Below the pieces are notes generated by a model. It saw only the letters and a program-made list of their open reading frames with translations, did not search any database and was not told the origin of the DNA. Source: an uncultured Clostridia bacterium (GTDB lineage Bacteria > Bacillota > Clostridia > Christensenellales > Aristaeellaceae). From it: 49,873 nt of DNA. The position numbers and the translations under genes were made by a program. This document shows positions 32,062 through 40,326 of this stretch, in pieces. Positions within the stretch are counted from its first letter, which is position 1, and every line of letters begins with the position of its first letter. Location of the stretch: contig CAMJUL010000023.1 in NCBI GenBank assembly GCA_946408995.1, positions 1 through 49,873 of the forward strand, in the 5' to 3' direction.

Positions 32062-33402
32062 ATGCACCGGATCGCATCACGCCTGTTATTATACGCTTCC
32101 CCCCGGGAAGACAGCATCGTGAATACGCTTTCCCGCCTGTCGGAGCAGGTGCCTGCAAAGCCTTCCTCCTGGCAGCGCCCCTCCTACGACTGGGTCCTCG
32201 CCTATCGGCTGCAGGCCCGGCGGATCCTGGCCTTCGACCAGGCCTACCGGGTCTCCGGCAACCTCTGGCAGGCCTATCTGACCTTCCTCCTGGTGACCGA
32301 TGACAATCCCTTCACCCGGGCCTGCGCGGAGGGACTGAGGGATTCTGCCCTGCGGGAGATCGCGCTGAAGGAAGCCCCGGCCTGGATGGACCTGTTCCAT
32401 TTCGATTTTTCCCCCCTGGATACCTGGGCCGGCGCGCCGTTCTTTGCCTCCCTGCGGGATGACTGGGACAACGACGGCAGAAGCGAGGGCAACGAGGCCG
32501 GGGAAAAGCTGGTCTTTCTTCGGGAAAGGCTCAATTCCGCCGGGGATTCGGGCACCTTCATGGCGCTCCTTGCGGAATTCATCGAAAACAACGGCTGCGG
32601 CCTTTCCTCCATCCACAGCGCCTTCCGCCTCGCCCCCGGCCCGGATTTCCGCCTGGAACCCGCCGAACGCTCCCCGGAGATCACCCTGGATACCCTCATC
32701 GGCTATGAAAAGCAAAAGGCCCAGATGACCGACAACGTGACCGCGTTCCTCCGGGGGCTTCCCTGCAATCACATGCTGCTCTACGGGGACGCGGGCACCG
32801 GAAAATCCACCAGCGTCAAGGCCCTTTTGAACCTGTACGTCCGGGACGGCCTGCGTCTGGTGGAGGTCCGCAAGCAGCAGCTGGACCGTCTGGAGCAGGT
32901 CCTCCGGGCCTGCCGCCAGCGCACCAACCGGTACCTGATCTATATTGACGACCTTTCCTTTGAGGAGAACGAGACCGGCTACAAGCACCTCAAGGCGGTC
33001 ATCGAGGGCGGCATCAGCGACCTGCCCCGCAACGTCATGCTGGTGGCCACCTCCAACAGGCGCCACCTGGTCCGGGAGGACTGGCGGGACCGGTCCGACA
33101 TGGAGCACGTCGGGGACGTGCACCGCTCCGATACCCTGGAGGAGAAACTGTCCCTGGCCTCGCGCTTTGGCTGCGCCGTCAGCTTCAGTATCCCCAGTGT
33201 CAAGGAATATCACCGCATCGTCGCGGCCCTCTACAGCCGCGCGGGGGGCTCCGCCCTGTCCGAGGAGGCGCTTTTCCGCCAGGCGGACGCCTGGGAGATC
33301 CGCCACGGCGGGGCCAACGGCCGGGCCGCCAGGCAGTTCGTACGCACCCTCATCGCCCGGGAACAGGCGCGCCCAGACGGGAAAATCAACAGCAACGCCT
33401 GA
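32062..33402 (+). CDS. DUF815-family AAA+ ATPase
   Basis: 446 residues. The N-terminal ~210 residues form a helical domain specific to the family. A P-loop ATPase follows, with Walker A LLYGDAGTGKSTSVKALL near residue 243 and Walker B RYLIYIDDLSFEE, then a sensor-like VMLVATSNRRHLV and the DRSDMEHVGDVHRSDTLEEK stretch with Arg residues typical of DUF815 (PF05673). The protein is cytoplasmic, with no membrane segment. The family is widespread in bacteria but its partner is unsettled. The gene starts 42 bp after ilvD and ends in a perfect terminator, so it may be co-transcribed with ilvD, though no link to amino-acid synthesis is known. Confidence 0.9.
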   Translation: MHRIASRLLLYASPREDSIVNTLSRLSEQVPAKPSSWQRPSYDWVLAYRLQARRILAFDQAYRVSGNLWQAYLTFLLVTDDNPFTRACAEGLRDSALREIALKEAPAWMDLFHFDFSPLDTWAGAPFFASLRDDWDNDGRSEGNEAGEKLVFLRERLNSAGDSGTFMALLAEFIENNGCGLSSIHSAFRLAPGPDFRLEPAERSPEITLDTLIGYEKQKAQMTDNVTAFLRGLPCNHMLLYGDAGTGKSTSVKALLNLYVRDGLRLVEVRKQQLDRLEQVLRACRQRTNRYLIYIDDLSFEENETGYKHLKAVIEGGISDLPRNVMLVATSNRRHLVREDWRDRSDMEHVGDVHRSDTLEEKLSLASRFGCAVSFSIPSVKEYHRIVAALYSRAGGSALSEEALFRQADAWEIRHGGANGRAARQFVRTLIAREQARPDGKINSNA

Positions 33403-33429
33403 TGAAAGGCCGATCGTTCCATCAAAAGC

Positions 33430-33475
33430 AGGAGGCTGCTGCAGAATCGCAAGGATCTGCAGCAGCCTCCTTTTT
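33430..33475 (+). terminator. Rho-independent terminator of the DUF815 gene
   Basis: A perfect 16-bp stem AGGAGGCTGCTGCAGA / TCTGCAGCAGCCTCCT (33430-33445 with 33456-33471), 10-nt loop, then TTTTT. Confidence 0.9.
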
Positions 33476-33489
33476 ACAGCCCTTTTCCG

Positions 33490-34242
33490 TCAAGTCCGGA
33501 CAGCTTGTTCCTCCCTGACTGCCAATTCGCAGGTGCGCGCGATCGCGCAGACCTTTTTGATCGTCCGGATGGTGTAGAGGATCCCCAGGATGAGCATCGC
33601 CAGGATCTGGCCCCCGCTGACGGCCTGGGCGATAACCGATTCCTTGTCCATGAGCCAAAGGACCAGATCCAGCCCGCTGTCCCAGCACCCGTGGAAGAGA
33701 AACGGCACAGCCACTGCCATCAGCATTTCCCGGCGCATCCCCGGCCGGTCATTCCGGGCCTTCGCCCCTTCATATTCATACCAGTGGCCTCCCTGGTTGA
33801 ACTGCCAGGTGATGTGCATCGGGATCGCCAGCCCGATAAGGACCGCCGCGGGATTGCCCAGCACTGCTTTTTCGACCACGCCATAGACCAGGCCGATCAG
33901 CCCCGCGATCATGATGTGATCGATCTTCCTCCACAGCTTCAGGGAACGCCTGGCCAGCAGGAAGCCGGTGAACTTGAAGAATTCCTCCAGCAGCGCCGCA
34001 CGGAAAAAATCGGAAAGGATCTCCCGTTTGAGGCCGGACAGTCCGGCGCGGTCTGCGATCATGTCCCACAGGATCTCCGTGGCGATGATCAGAAGGCTCG
34101 TATAGCAAAAGCCGTAGACAACGGCCGTCCGCCAATAGTCTTTCCTTGTCAAGACGCGGTTTTTGCCCTGCGCGCGGATCCCCGGCAAATACCAGCACAG
34201 CGAAAGGACGACCGCCAGGGCCATGCCGATCAAACCCGTCAT
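33490..34242 (-). CDS. PrsW/CPBP-like intramembrane protease-family protein
   Basis: 250 residues with about seven hydrophobic segments. Residues 84-90 read LLEEFFK, the EExxK motif of PrsW-type glutamic/metal intramembrane proteases, and further membrane His residues follow in PMHITWQF (H143) and LFHGCWDSG (H184, with D188), the pattern expected of a membrane-embedded active site. PrsW in Bacillus cleaves an anti-sigma factor; related families mature peptides or act in stress signalling. Here no sigma/anti-sigma pair is adjacent, so the substrate is unknown. It lies 154 bp downstream of the Na/Pi transporter on the same strand and could be read from it. Proteolytic activity is inferred from motifs only. 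Confidence 0.72.
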   Translation of the reverse strand: MTGLIGMALAVVLSLCWYLPGIRAQGKNRVLTRKDYWRTAVVYGFCYTSLLIIATEILWDMIADRAGLSGLKREILSDFFRAALLEEFFKFTGFLLARRSLKLWRKIDHIMIAGLIGLVYGVVEKAVLGNPAAVLIGLAIPMHITWQFNQGGHWYEYEGAKARNDRPGMRREMLMAVAVPFLFHGCWDSGLDLVLWLMDKESVIAQAVSGGQILAMLILGILYTIRTIKKVCAIARTCELAVREEQAVRT

Positions 34243-34396
34243 ATCGATCCCCCTGCTTTAAAAACCCCTGTTTCTCCCGATCCTCTGTCAGCGGTTTCTT
34301 TTCCCCGGACAGGCGATCCCTGCCTTCCGCCCCGGCAGCCCCGGGGTCCATTCCAACCCTTTTAAGGCGCGCACGGGCATGGGGGACGGACGGGGA

Positions 34397-36208
34397 TCAG
34401 GTGGCGCTTTGAGCCGCCCCCTCTTCCTCCTCGGCCCTTGAAAGCCCCTTGAGGCTGAACCGGGCCCGGTATTCTTCGTAGTACTTCTCGAAATCGCCGC
34501 TGCGCTTCTCCCGCACCTCGCCCAGGTACTCGTGGGTATCAAAAACGCCGCTGTGCAGTTCGATCAGCGCCACAGCCACATTGGAGCAGTGATCGCTGAC
34601 CCGTTCGAAATTGGTCAGCAGGTCGTTGATGACAAAGCCGTTGGCGATGGTGCATACGCCCCGCTGGAGCCGCTCCACATGCCGCAATTTGATTTCGTCC
34701 CCCAATTGGTCGATGGTCTCCTCCAGGGGCTCCACGCGGGAAGCCAGTTCCAGGCTTCCGTTCAGGAACGCCTCTACCGCCAGGTGCATGATCTCCCGCA
34801 CGGCCCCGGTGATAACCCCCAGTTCGGCCTGGGCTTCCTTGGAAAAGACCGCCTGCTTTTCGGCCTTTTCCCTGGCGCTCTCGGCGATGTTCAGGGCATG
34901 GTCCGTCATCCGCTCCAGGTCGGAGAGGGTGTGCAGGTACACGCTTACCTCCCGGCTCTGCCGCTCCGTCAACTCCTTCCCCGTCAGCTTCACCAGATAG
35001 CTTCCCAGGGCATCCTCGTACCGGTCGCCCCGGTCCTCCAGCTTCTTGACCCGCTCAAACCCCTTTTCGCTGTACACGGTCAGCAGGTCTGCGGCGATCC
35101 CCACGGCCTTTTCGGCCTCCCGGGCCATGCTGTCGATGGTTTCACGGCTCTGGGCGATGGCCAGCACCGGGTGGGCCACAAAGCGTTCCTCGAGCCTGGG
35201 TTCAAAGCTTTCCTCTTCTTCCGTGGCGGCCTTCCGGTCGCGGATCATGTACCTGGCCAGGGCCTCCAGGACATCCATGAACGGGGCCAGAAGGAGCACC
35301 ATGAACAGACGCAGCACCGTGTTGACCCCCGCGATGGAGAAAGGATCCATCACCTGGTCCATAAAGGGGAAGCGCAAAATCGATTCCAGGATGTAAAAGA
35401 GGCTTGCGCAGACCATGACGCCCATGGTCGAGGCCACCAGGTAGCTGACGGCCGTCCGCTTCCCGTCGGTGTTGGCCCCAAGGGCGGTCAGAAGCACCGG
35501 TACGGAGGCGCCGATGGCAATGCCCATCAAAAGCGGCAGCGCCGCGCTGAAGGACATCATGCCCGTCACGCTCAGGGCCTGCAGGATGCCCACGGCCGCC
35601 GAGGCGCTCTGCAGCACGGCCGCGAAGGCCGCGCCGAACAGGATGCCCATCAGGGGATTGGTAAAGGCAGTCAGCAGATCCGTGAACCAGTCCTGCTTCC
35701 CAAGGTCGCTCACCGCGCCGCTCATGGTGCTCATGCCGAACATCAGCACGGCAAAGCCCATCATGATATCACTGATGTGATGAGACGACTGTTTTTTGCT
35801 GGCCATCCGCAGCACGATGCCGGAAATGGCGATGATGCCCGTAAGCGTCGTGGTGGAGATCAGGCTGCTGAGCCCCTCCGTTCCCTCGATATAGCTCAGG
35901 CAGATGACCCAGCCGGTGATGCTGGTGCCCAGGATCGCCCCCAGGATCACCGAAATGGCCTGCCGAAGCTTCATCATGCCGGAGTTGACAAAGCCCACCA
36001 CCATGACCGACGTGGCGGAGGAGGACTGGATGACCGCCGTGACCCCCGCCCCCAGCAGCATCCCCTTGAGAGGCGTGCCGCTCAGGCGGAACAGCACCGG
36101 TTCCAGTTTGCTGCCGGAAACCCTTTTCAGGCCGTCCCCCATCAGGGACATGCCAAACAGAAACATGGCGACACCGCTCAAAAGCGATATGATCTGCGAT
36201 ACACCCAT
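34397..36208 (-). CDS. Na+/phosphate symporter with C-terminal PhoU-like domain
   Basis: 603 residues. The N-terminal ~320 residues are the NptA-type transporter with two inverted Na_Pi_cotrans repeats, each holding a QSS-type motif: GAGVTAVIQSSSATSVMVVG and GAAFAAVLQSASAAVGILQA. It should import phosphate with Na+ at the plasma membrane. The C-terminal ~220 residues are two helical PhoU-like repeats (TVYSEKGFERVKKLEDRGDR, YLHTLSDLERMTDHALNIAE, LTNFERVSDHCSNVAVALIE), thought to adjust transport to cell phosphate status. It is divergent from phoB and its promoter region carries 11-bp-phased Pho-box-like repeats, so induction by phosphate starvation is likely. Confidence 0.94.
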   Translation of the reverse strand: MGVSQIISLLSGVAMFLFGMSLMGDGLKRVSGSKLEPVLFRLSGTPLKGMLLGAGVTAVIQSSSATSVMVVGFVNSGMMKLRQAISVILGAILGTSITGWVICLSYIEGTEGLSSLISTTTLTGIIAISGIVLRMASKKQSSHHISDIMMGFAVLMFGMSTMSGAVSDLGKQDWFTDLLTAFTNPLMGILFGAAFAAVLQSASAAVGILQALSVTGMMSFSAALPLLMGIAIGASVPVLLTALGANTDGKRTAVSYLVASTMGVMVCASLFYILESILRFPFMDQVMDPFSIAGVNTVLRLFMVLLLAPFMDVLEALARYMIRDRKAATEEEESFEPRLEERFVAHPVLAIAQSRETIDSMAREAEKAVGIAADLLTVYSEKGFERVKKLEDRGDRYEDALGSYLVKLTGKELTERQSREVSVYLHTLSDLERMTDHALNIAESAREKAEKQAVFSKEAQAELGVITGAVREIMHLAVEAFLNGSLELASRVEPLEETIDQLGDEIKLRHVERLQRGVCTIANGFVINDLLTNFERVSDHCSNVAVALIELHSGVFDTHEYLGEVREKRSGDFEKYYEEYRARFSLKGLSRAEEEEGAAQSAT

Positions 36209-36281
36209 AGGACCTGTCCTTCCCGCCTCCCTCCGGAGGCCTGACGCTTCAGACGCCCGGCCGCAGGGCCGGACCGGTTTT

Positions 36282-36340
36282 ATTGTACCGCGCGCCTGTT
36301 AAATCCAGGAACGTGTTTTCGTTAAATCCATGTTAAATCC
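36282..36340 (-). promoter_or_regulatory. Pho-box-like direct repeats and promoter of the Na/Pi symporter
   Basis: On the minus strand three copies of GGATTTAAC occur (36340-36332, 36329-36321, 36306-36298), each followed by A or G, with start-to-start spacings of 11 and 23 bp, i.e. on one helix face. TTTAACA resembles the TTAACA hexamer of Firmicute PhoP boxes. A -10 TACAAT lies at 36287-36282, placing the nearest copy over the weak -35, as at PhoP-activated promoters. Confidence 0.65.
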
Positions 36341-36354
36341 GTCCCCGATCCCTG

Positions 36355-36382
36355 TTCAAAGTCCCTTGAATTGTGCTAAGAT
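36355..36382 (+). promoter_or_regulatory. Promoter of the phoB-phoR operon
   Basis: TTCAAA (36355-36360), 16-bp spacer, TAAGAT (36377-36382) with TGC before it (extended -10). It lies just downstream of the Pho-box-like repeats, which could give autoregulation, and 62 bp before the CTG start. Confidence 0.5.
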
Positions 36383-36443
36383 GAAGGGGGTCCCGGGGAA
36401 GGCCTGCGCCTTGCCCGTTTCCGTCACGAAAGGAGGGCTTTCC

Positions 36444-37166
36444 CTGATCTATCTTCTGGAGGACGATGCCAGCATCCGAAAGCTGGTGGTCTACGCCCTG
36501 GAAAGCCAGGGCTTTGAAGCACAGGGATTCGAGCGTCCCTCCGCCTTCTTCTCGGCCCTGTCCCAACGCCTTCCGAGACTTGTGATCCTGGACGTGATGC
36601 TGCCCGAGCAGGACGGCCTGAGCGTCCTCACCACCCTGCGGCAGAAAAGCGCCACCGCCGCCCTGCCGGTCATCCTGCTGACGGCCAGGAACACCGAGTA
36701 TGACCGGGTCCAGGGGCTGGACCTGGGGGCGGACGATTTTATTTCCAAGCCCTTTGGCATCATGGAGCTTCTTGCCCGGGTCCGGGCCCTGCTCCGCCGG
36801 GCGGAATCCGGCGGCACCGCCCCGGAATACCGTGCGGGCGCCCTCCGGGTCTTTCCGGACCGGCACGAGGTGACCGTAGAGGGGATGAACGTCTCCCTGA
36901 CCCACAAGGAATACCTGCTTTTGTGCCTCCTGATGGAAAACCGGGGGCGGGTCCTCCCCCGGGAGATCCTTCTGGAGCGGGTCTGGGGCCTGGAGGCCGA
37001 CCGGGAAAACCGTACCCTGGACGTACACATCCGCACCCTCCGTTCCAAGCTCGGCGCCGAAGGGGCGCGCATTCAGACCGTCCGCGGCGTGGGCTACCGG
37101 CTTTCCGACCTGGAGGTCCTCTCCGCTCCCCTTTCCCCGGACGGCGTCCTTGACCCGCCTGTCTGA
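36444..37166 (+). CDS. phoB: PhoB/OmpR-family response regulator
   Basis: 240 residues. Receiver domain: acidic pocket LLEDD at the N-terminus, phospho-acceptor D50 in LVILDVMLPEQDG, the Thr of ILLTARN, and Lys in DDFISKPFG. The C-terminal winged helix (VSLTHKEYLLLCLLMENRGR, then ENRTLDVHIRTLRSKLG, IQTVRGVGYRL) binds DNA repeats. No ATG or GTG fits: the perfect AAAGGAGG site is 7 nt before a CTG codon that stands exactly where the family's initiator Met should be, so a CTG start is proposed. Upstream in-frame ATGs fall in the promoter. The gene is followed by the kinase gene and divergent from the Na/Pi symporter; a phosphate-response role is inferred from this. Confidence 0.9.
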   Translation: MIYLLEDDASIRKLVVYALESQGFEAQGFERPSAFFSALSQRLPRLVILDVMLPEQDGLSVLTTLRQKSATAALPVILLTARNTEYDRVQGLDLGADDFISKPFGIMELLARVRALLRRAESGGTAPEYRAGALRVFPDRHEVTVEGMNVSLTHKEYLLLCLLMENRGRVLPREILLERVWGLEADRENRTLDVHIRTLRSKLGAEGARIQTVRGVGYRLSDLEVLSAPLSPDGVLDPPV

Positions 37167-37234
37167 GGCGTTCCCTTTTCCCGGTCCTATCCGGACCATT
37201 TCGACCAAATCCGGCGGAGCCGGTCCTTTTTCCC

Positions 37235-38575
37235 ATGACCAAGACCATTTTCCGGAGCATTTTTCTTGTAGGCATGTCCGTCCTGCTCCTGTGCGCGGTC
37301 CTGTTTTTCAGCCTGCAGCTGATCCAGGTCAACGAAGAGACCCAGGACGCCCTCCATCGGGAAGCCCTGTATGTCCGAAAGGGCATCCTCAGCGGCGGGG
37401 ATGTCTTCCTCTCCTCCCTCCGGGAGGACAGCCCCTCCCGCATCACCCGGTTCCTTCCGGACGGAAAGATCCTCTATGACAGCGCTTCCTCCCTTTCCGT
37501 CCTGCCGGAGGAGACCCTGGGCCGCCTCCTGAAGGATGCAAAGGAAAAGAGCGGGGACGGAGAGGGCGTGCTCTTTGGCGGGGAGGAAGGCTCCAGCGTG
37601 TATTATGTCACCGCCCTGGAGGACGGCAGCCACCTGTGTCTCAGCCGTTCCCTGAGCGCCGTCACCTACGCCCTGATCGCCGTCAGCCCCGTGCTGTGGG
37701 TCATCGTCCTGGTGCTGATGATCTCCGGCGTGCTCTCCTTCCGGGCGGCCAGAACCATCGTCCAGCCCATCAACGACCTGGATCTGGACCATCCGAATCC
37801 GGACATCTATCCGGAATTGACCCCGCTGATCACCCGCCTGCAGGAGCAAAAGCTCGCCATCCAGGAGGAGGTGGCCCAACGGGAGGACATGCGCAGGGAA
37901 TTCTCCGCCAACGTCTCCCACGAGCTCAAGACCCCCCTGACCTCCATTTCCGGCTTCGCCGAGCTCATTGCCCAGGGCGTGGTCACCGGGGAAAAGGCGC
38001 AGGAATTTTCCCGGGACATCCTCAAGGAGTCCGAACGGCTCCAGAACCTGATCGACGACATCATCCGCATTTCCCGCCTGGACGAGGAAGCCATCGGACC
38101 GGAGCGGGAGCCCGTGGATCTGTACGCCCTTTCGGAATCGGTCCTCGCAAGCCTGCGTCCCGTAGCGGAAAAGCAGCACGTCTCCCTCCATCTTCAGGGG
38201 GAAAGCGCCGTGGTTCCCGGCGTTTCCCAGGTCCTGAACGAAATGGTGTACAACCTGTGCGACAACGCCATCAAATACAACCTGCCCGGGGGCAGCGTCA
38301 CGGTGACGGTGAAGGCCGCCGGCCCCACCCTGACGGTTTCGGATACCGGCATCGGCATTCCCGAGCAGCATCAGAAACGCGTCTTCGAACGTTTCTACCG
38401 GGTGGACAAAAGCCATTCCCGGGAGCTGGGCGGCACGGGGCTCGGCCTGTCCATCGTCAAGCACGGCGCGCTGTTTCATAACGCCCGTGTTGAATTGAAA
38501 AGCAAGGTGGACCAGGGCACCGAGATCACCCTGGATTTCTCCGCCGCTCCCCAAACGGAAAACAAAGGGGCCTGA
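37235..38575 (+). CDS. phoR: Sensor histidine kinase, PhoR-like
   Basis: 446 residues. One N-terminal membrane helix (SIFLVGMSVLLLCAVLFFSL), an extracytoplasmic sensor of about 110 residues, a second helix (LIAVSPVLWVIVLVLMISGV) and a HAMP-like linker. Then HisKA with phospho-accepting H229 in FSANVSHELKTPLTSISGF, and HATPase boxes NLCDNAIKYN, SDTGIGIPEQHQ and LGGTGLGLSIVKHG. It should phosphorylate the response regulator encoded 68 bp upstream. The short sensor without an obvious PAS domain is smaller than classic Bacillus PhoR, so a phosphate signal is inferred from the neighbouring Na/Pi symporter-PhoU gene. The ribosome-binding site is weak. Confidence 0.92.
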   Translation: MTKTIFRSIFLVGMSVLLLCAVLFFSLQLIQVNEETQDALHREALYVRKGILSGGDVFLSSLREDSPSRITRFLPDGKILYDSASSLSVLPEETLGRLLKDAKEKSGDGEGVLFGGEEGSSVYYVTALEDGSHLCLSRSLSAVTYALIAVSPVLWVIVLVLMISGVLSFRAARTIVQPINDLDLDHPNPDIYPELTPLITRLQEQKLAIQEEVAQREDMRREFSANVSHELKTPLTSISGFAELIAQGVVTGEKAQEFSRDILKESERLQNLIDDIIRISRLDEEAIGPEREPVDLYALSESVLASLRPVAEKQHVSLHLQGESAVVPGVSQVLNEMVYNLCDNAIKYNLPGGSVTVTVKAAGPTLTVSDTGIGIPEQHQKRVFERFYRVDKSHSRELGGTGLGLSIVKHGALFHNARVELKSKVDQGTEITLDFSAAPQTENKGA

Positions 38576-38597
38576 AGCCCCGAAAGGACAGACAGCC

Positions 38598-39365
38598 ATG
38601 ACGGACCTTTCCTCCCCCTGCCTCCCCCTGGAGCGGATCCGCGCGCGCCTGGACGCGCTGATGGAAAAGAAGGATTATCCGGGGGCCGAACGGCTTCTGG
38701 ATTACTGGCTGGAGGAAGCCGGGCGGTCCGGGGACAAGCGCGGGGAGATGAGCCTCCGGGGCGAAAAGATCGGCTTTCTGCGCAAAACCGGCGCAAAGGA
38801 GCAGGCCCTCCGGGAGGTAGACCTGGCCCTCTCTCTTTTGGAGGAGACGGGCATGGACGGCACCCTGACAGGGGGCACCCTCCGCATCAACGCCGCCACA
38901 GCCCTGAACGCCTTTGGGGAAAACGAACGCGCCCTGGCGCTGTTTGAAAAAGCCAACGCGGATCTTCTTGCGGGCGCCGCCCCGCCGCCCGCTCTCCTTG
39001 GCGGGCTGTACAACAACATGGGCCTGTGCTGCGCCGCCCTCGGGCGGAATACAGAGGCCCTGGGCTGCTTTGACCGGGCCATGGAGCAGATGGGCAAATG
39101 TGAAAACGGCGCGCTGGAGCAGGCGGTCACCTGCCTGAACCGGGCCGATGTCCTTGAAAAGGAGCTGGGTCCGGAGGAGGCCGAACCTCTGCTGACCCCC
39201 CTGCTGGAGGAGGCCGGGGCCCTGCTGGACCGTCCCGGCCTTCCAAGGGACGCTTACTATGCCTTTGTATGCGAAAAATGCGCCCCCGTGTTCGATTATT
39301 ACGGGTTTTTCCGGACCGCCCAGGCGCTCCGGGCCCGGGCGGAGGCTATCCATGAACGGGCTTGA
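38598..39365 (+). CDS. Tetratricopeptide-repeat protein
   Basis: 255 residues, all helical, with recognisable TPR pairs: RLDALMEKKDYPGAERLLDY, ALNAFGENERALALFEKAN, and LYNNMGLCCAALGRNTEALG continuing CFDRAMEQ. No signal peptide or membrane segment, so cytoplasmic. TPR domains bind other proteins or peptides. It starts 22 bp after phoR and its stop overlaps the next gene by 14 bp, so production is probably coupled to the DUF4037 protein, its most likely partner. The specific role is unknown. Confidence 0.82.
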   Translation: MTDLSSPCLPLERIRARLDALMEKKDYPGAERLLDYWLEEAGRSGDKRGEMSLRGEKIGFLRKTGAKEQALREVDLALSLLEETGMDGTLTGGTLRINAATALNAFGENERALALFEKANADLLAGAAPPPALLGGLYNNMGLCCAALGRNTEALGCFDRAMEQMGKCENGALEQAVTCLNRADVLEKELGPEEAEPLLTPLLEEAGALLDRPGLPRDAYYAFVCEKCAPVFDYYGFFRTAQALRARAEAIHERA

Positions 39366-40293
39366 GATGTCCCTTGGATATTTTGAGGAATACGGTCTGC
39401 CCATGCTCAGGGAGCGCTTCCCGGACCTGCTGCCCCGCCTGGCGGCCGGGCTGTGCGGCAGCGGGTCGGAATGCTTTGGGTACGACGACGACGTCTCCAC
39501 AGACCATGATTTTGAGCCGGGGTTCTGTCTGTTCCTCCCCGGAGAGGACGCGGTCAGCCGCAGGGAGGCTTTCCTTCTGGAGCGGGCCTATGCCGCCCTG
39601 CCCAGGGAATACGCCGGCTTCCGCAGGGGCCTGGTGGCCCCCGTGGGGGGACCCCGCCGGGGCGTGATGCGCACGGCGGATTTCTTTGTTCACCGGACCG
39701 GCACGCCGGACGGCGTGCTGACACCGCTTCAGTGGCTTGCCCTGCCGGACGATGCCCTGGCGGAGGCCGTCAACGGACGGATCTTCATGGATCCCTTCGG
39801 CGAGGTGACCCGCATCCGGGAGCGCCTTCGCCGCCCGCCGGAGGACGTCCGAAGGAAAAAGCTGGCCGGGCAGCTCCTCCTGATGGCCCAGTCCGGCCCC
39901 TACAATTATGAGCGCTGCCTGCTTCACGGGGAAACCGGCGCCGCGCAATTGGCTGCCGGCGAATTCGTCCGGGCCGCCATGGCGGCGTCTTTCCTGCTCA
40001 ACGGCGTCTATCAGCCTTATTACAAATGGGCCTTCCGGGCCCTGCGCGGCCTTGGGAAGCTCTCCCTGCTGGCCGAGCTTTTCGAATTCCTTTTGACCAG
40101 CGACAACGCCGAACCCCTGCGGACGGAAAAACGCAAGGTGATGGAGAGCATCTCCTCGGACATTCTCCGGGAGGTCCGTTTCCAGGGGCTTTCGCCCTCC
40201 CCTTCCGGGGATCTGGAGGTCCAGGCCTACCAGGTCCAGGAAGGCATCCGGGACGGGGAGATACGCGCGCTTCACATCCTTGCCGCGGTCTGA
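39352..40293 (+). CDS. DUF4037 nucleotidyltransferase-fold protein
   Basis: 313 residues from the ATG at 39352, which has GGAGG 6 nt upstream inside the TPR gene; the longer open frame is a shadow of that gene. The N-terminal region has LCGSGSECFGYDDDVSTDHD, a GS...DxD-type nucleotidyltransferase core in which the Asp residues could bind metal and NTP. The C-terminal DUF4037 helical domain carries QSGPYNYERCLLHGETGAAQ and MAASFLLNGVYQPYYKW. Related folds transfer nucleotides to small molecules, RNA or proteins; the substrate here is unknown. Placed in the phoB-phoR-TPR operon and followed 33 bp later by nrdG. Confidence 0.85.
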   Translation: MNGLEMSLGYFEEYGLPMLRERFPDLLPRLAAGLCGSGSECFGYDDDVSTDHDFEPGFCLFLPGEDAVSRREAFLLERAYAALPREYAGFRRGLVAPVGGPRRGVMRTADFFVHRTGTPDGVLTPLQWLALPDDALAEAVNGRIFMDPFGEVTRIRERLRRPPEDVRRKKLAGQLLLMAQSGPYNYERCLLHGETGAAQLAAGEFVRAAMAASFLLNGVYQPYYKWAFRALRGLGKLSLLAELFEFLLTSDNAEPLRTEKRKVMESISSDILREVRFQGLSPSPSGDLEVQAYQVQEGIRDGEIRALHILAAV

Positions 40294-40326
40294 CCCTTCC
40301 CGTTCCAGAAAGGAGCTTCGTCCCTC

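Noticed and set aside
36330-36443. 38-residue N-terminal extension of the response regulator
   Set aside because: It would place the promoter and the Shine-Dalgarno sequence inside the coding region, and response regulators start directly before the acidic LLEDD motif.
39259-39351. Longer start for the DUF4037 protein
   Set aside because: This part is a shadow of the overlapping TPR gene; GGAGG is placed correctly for the ATG at 39352.
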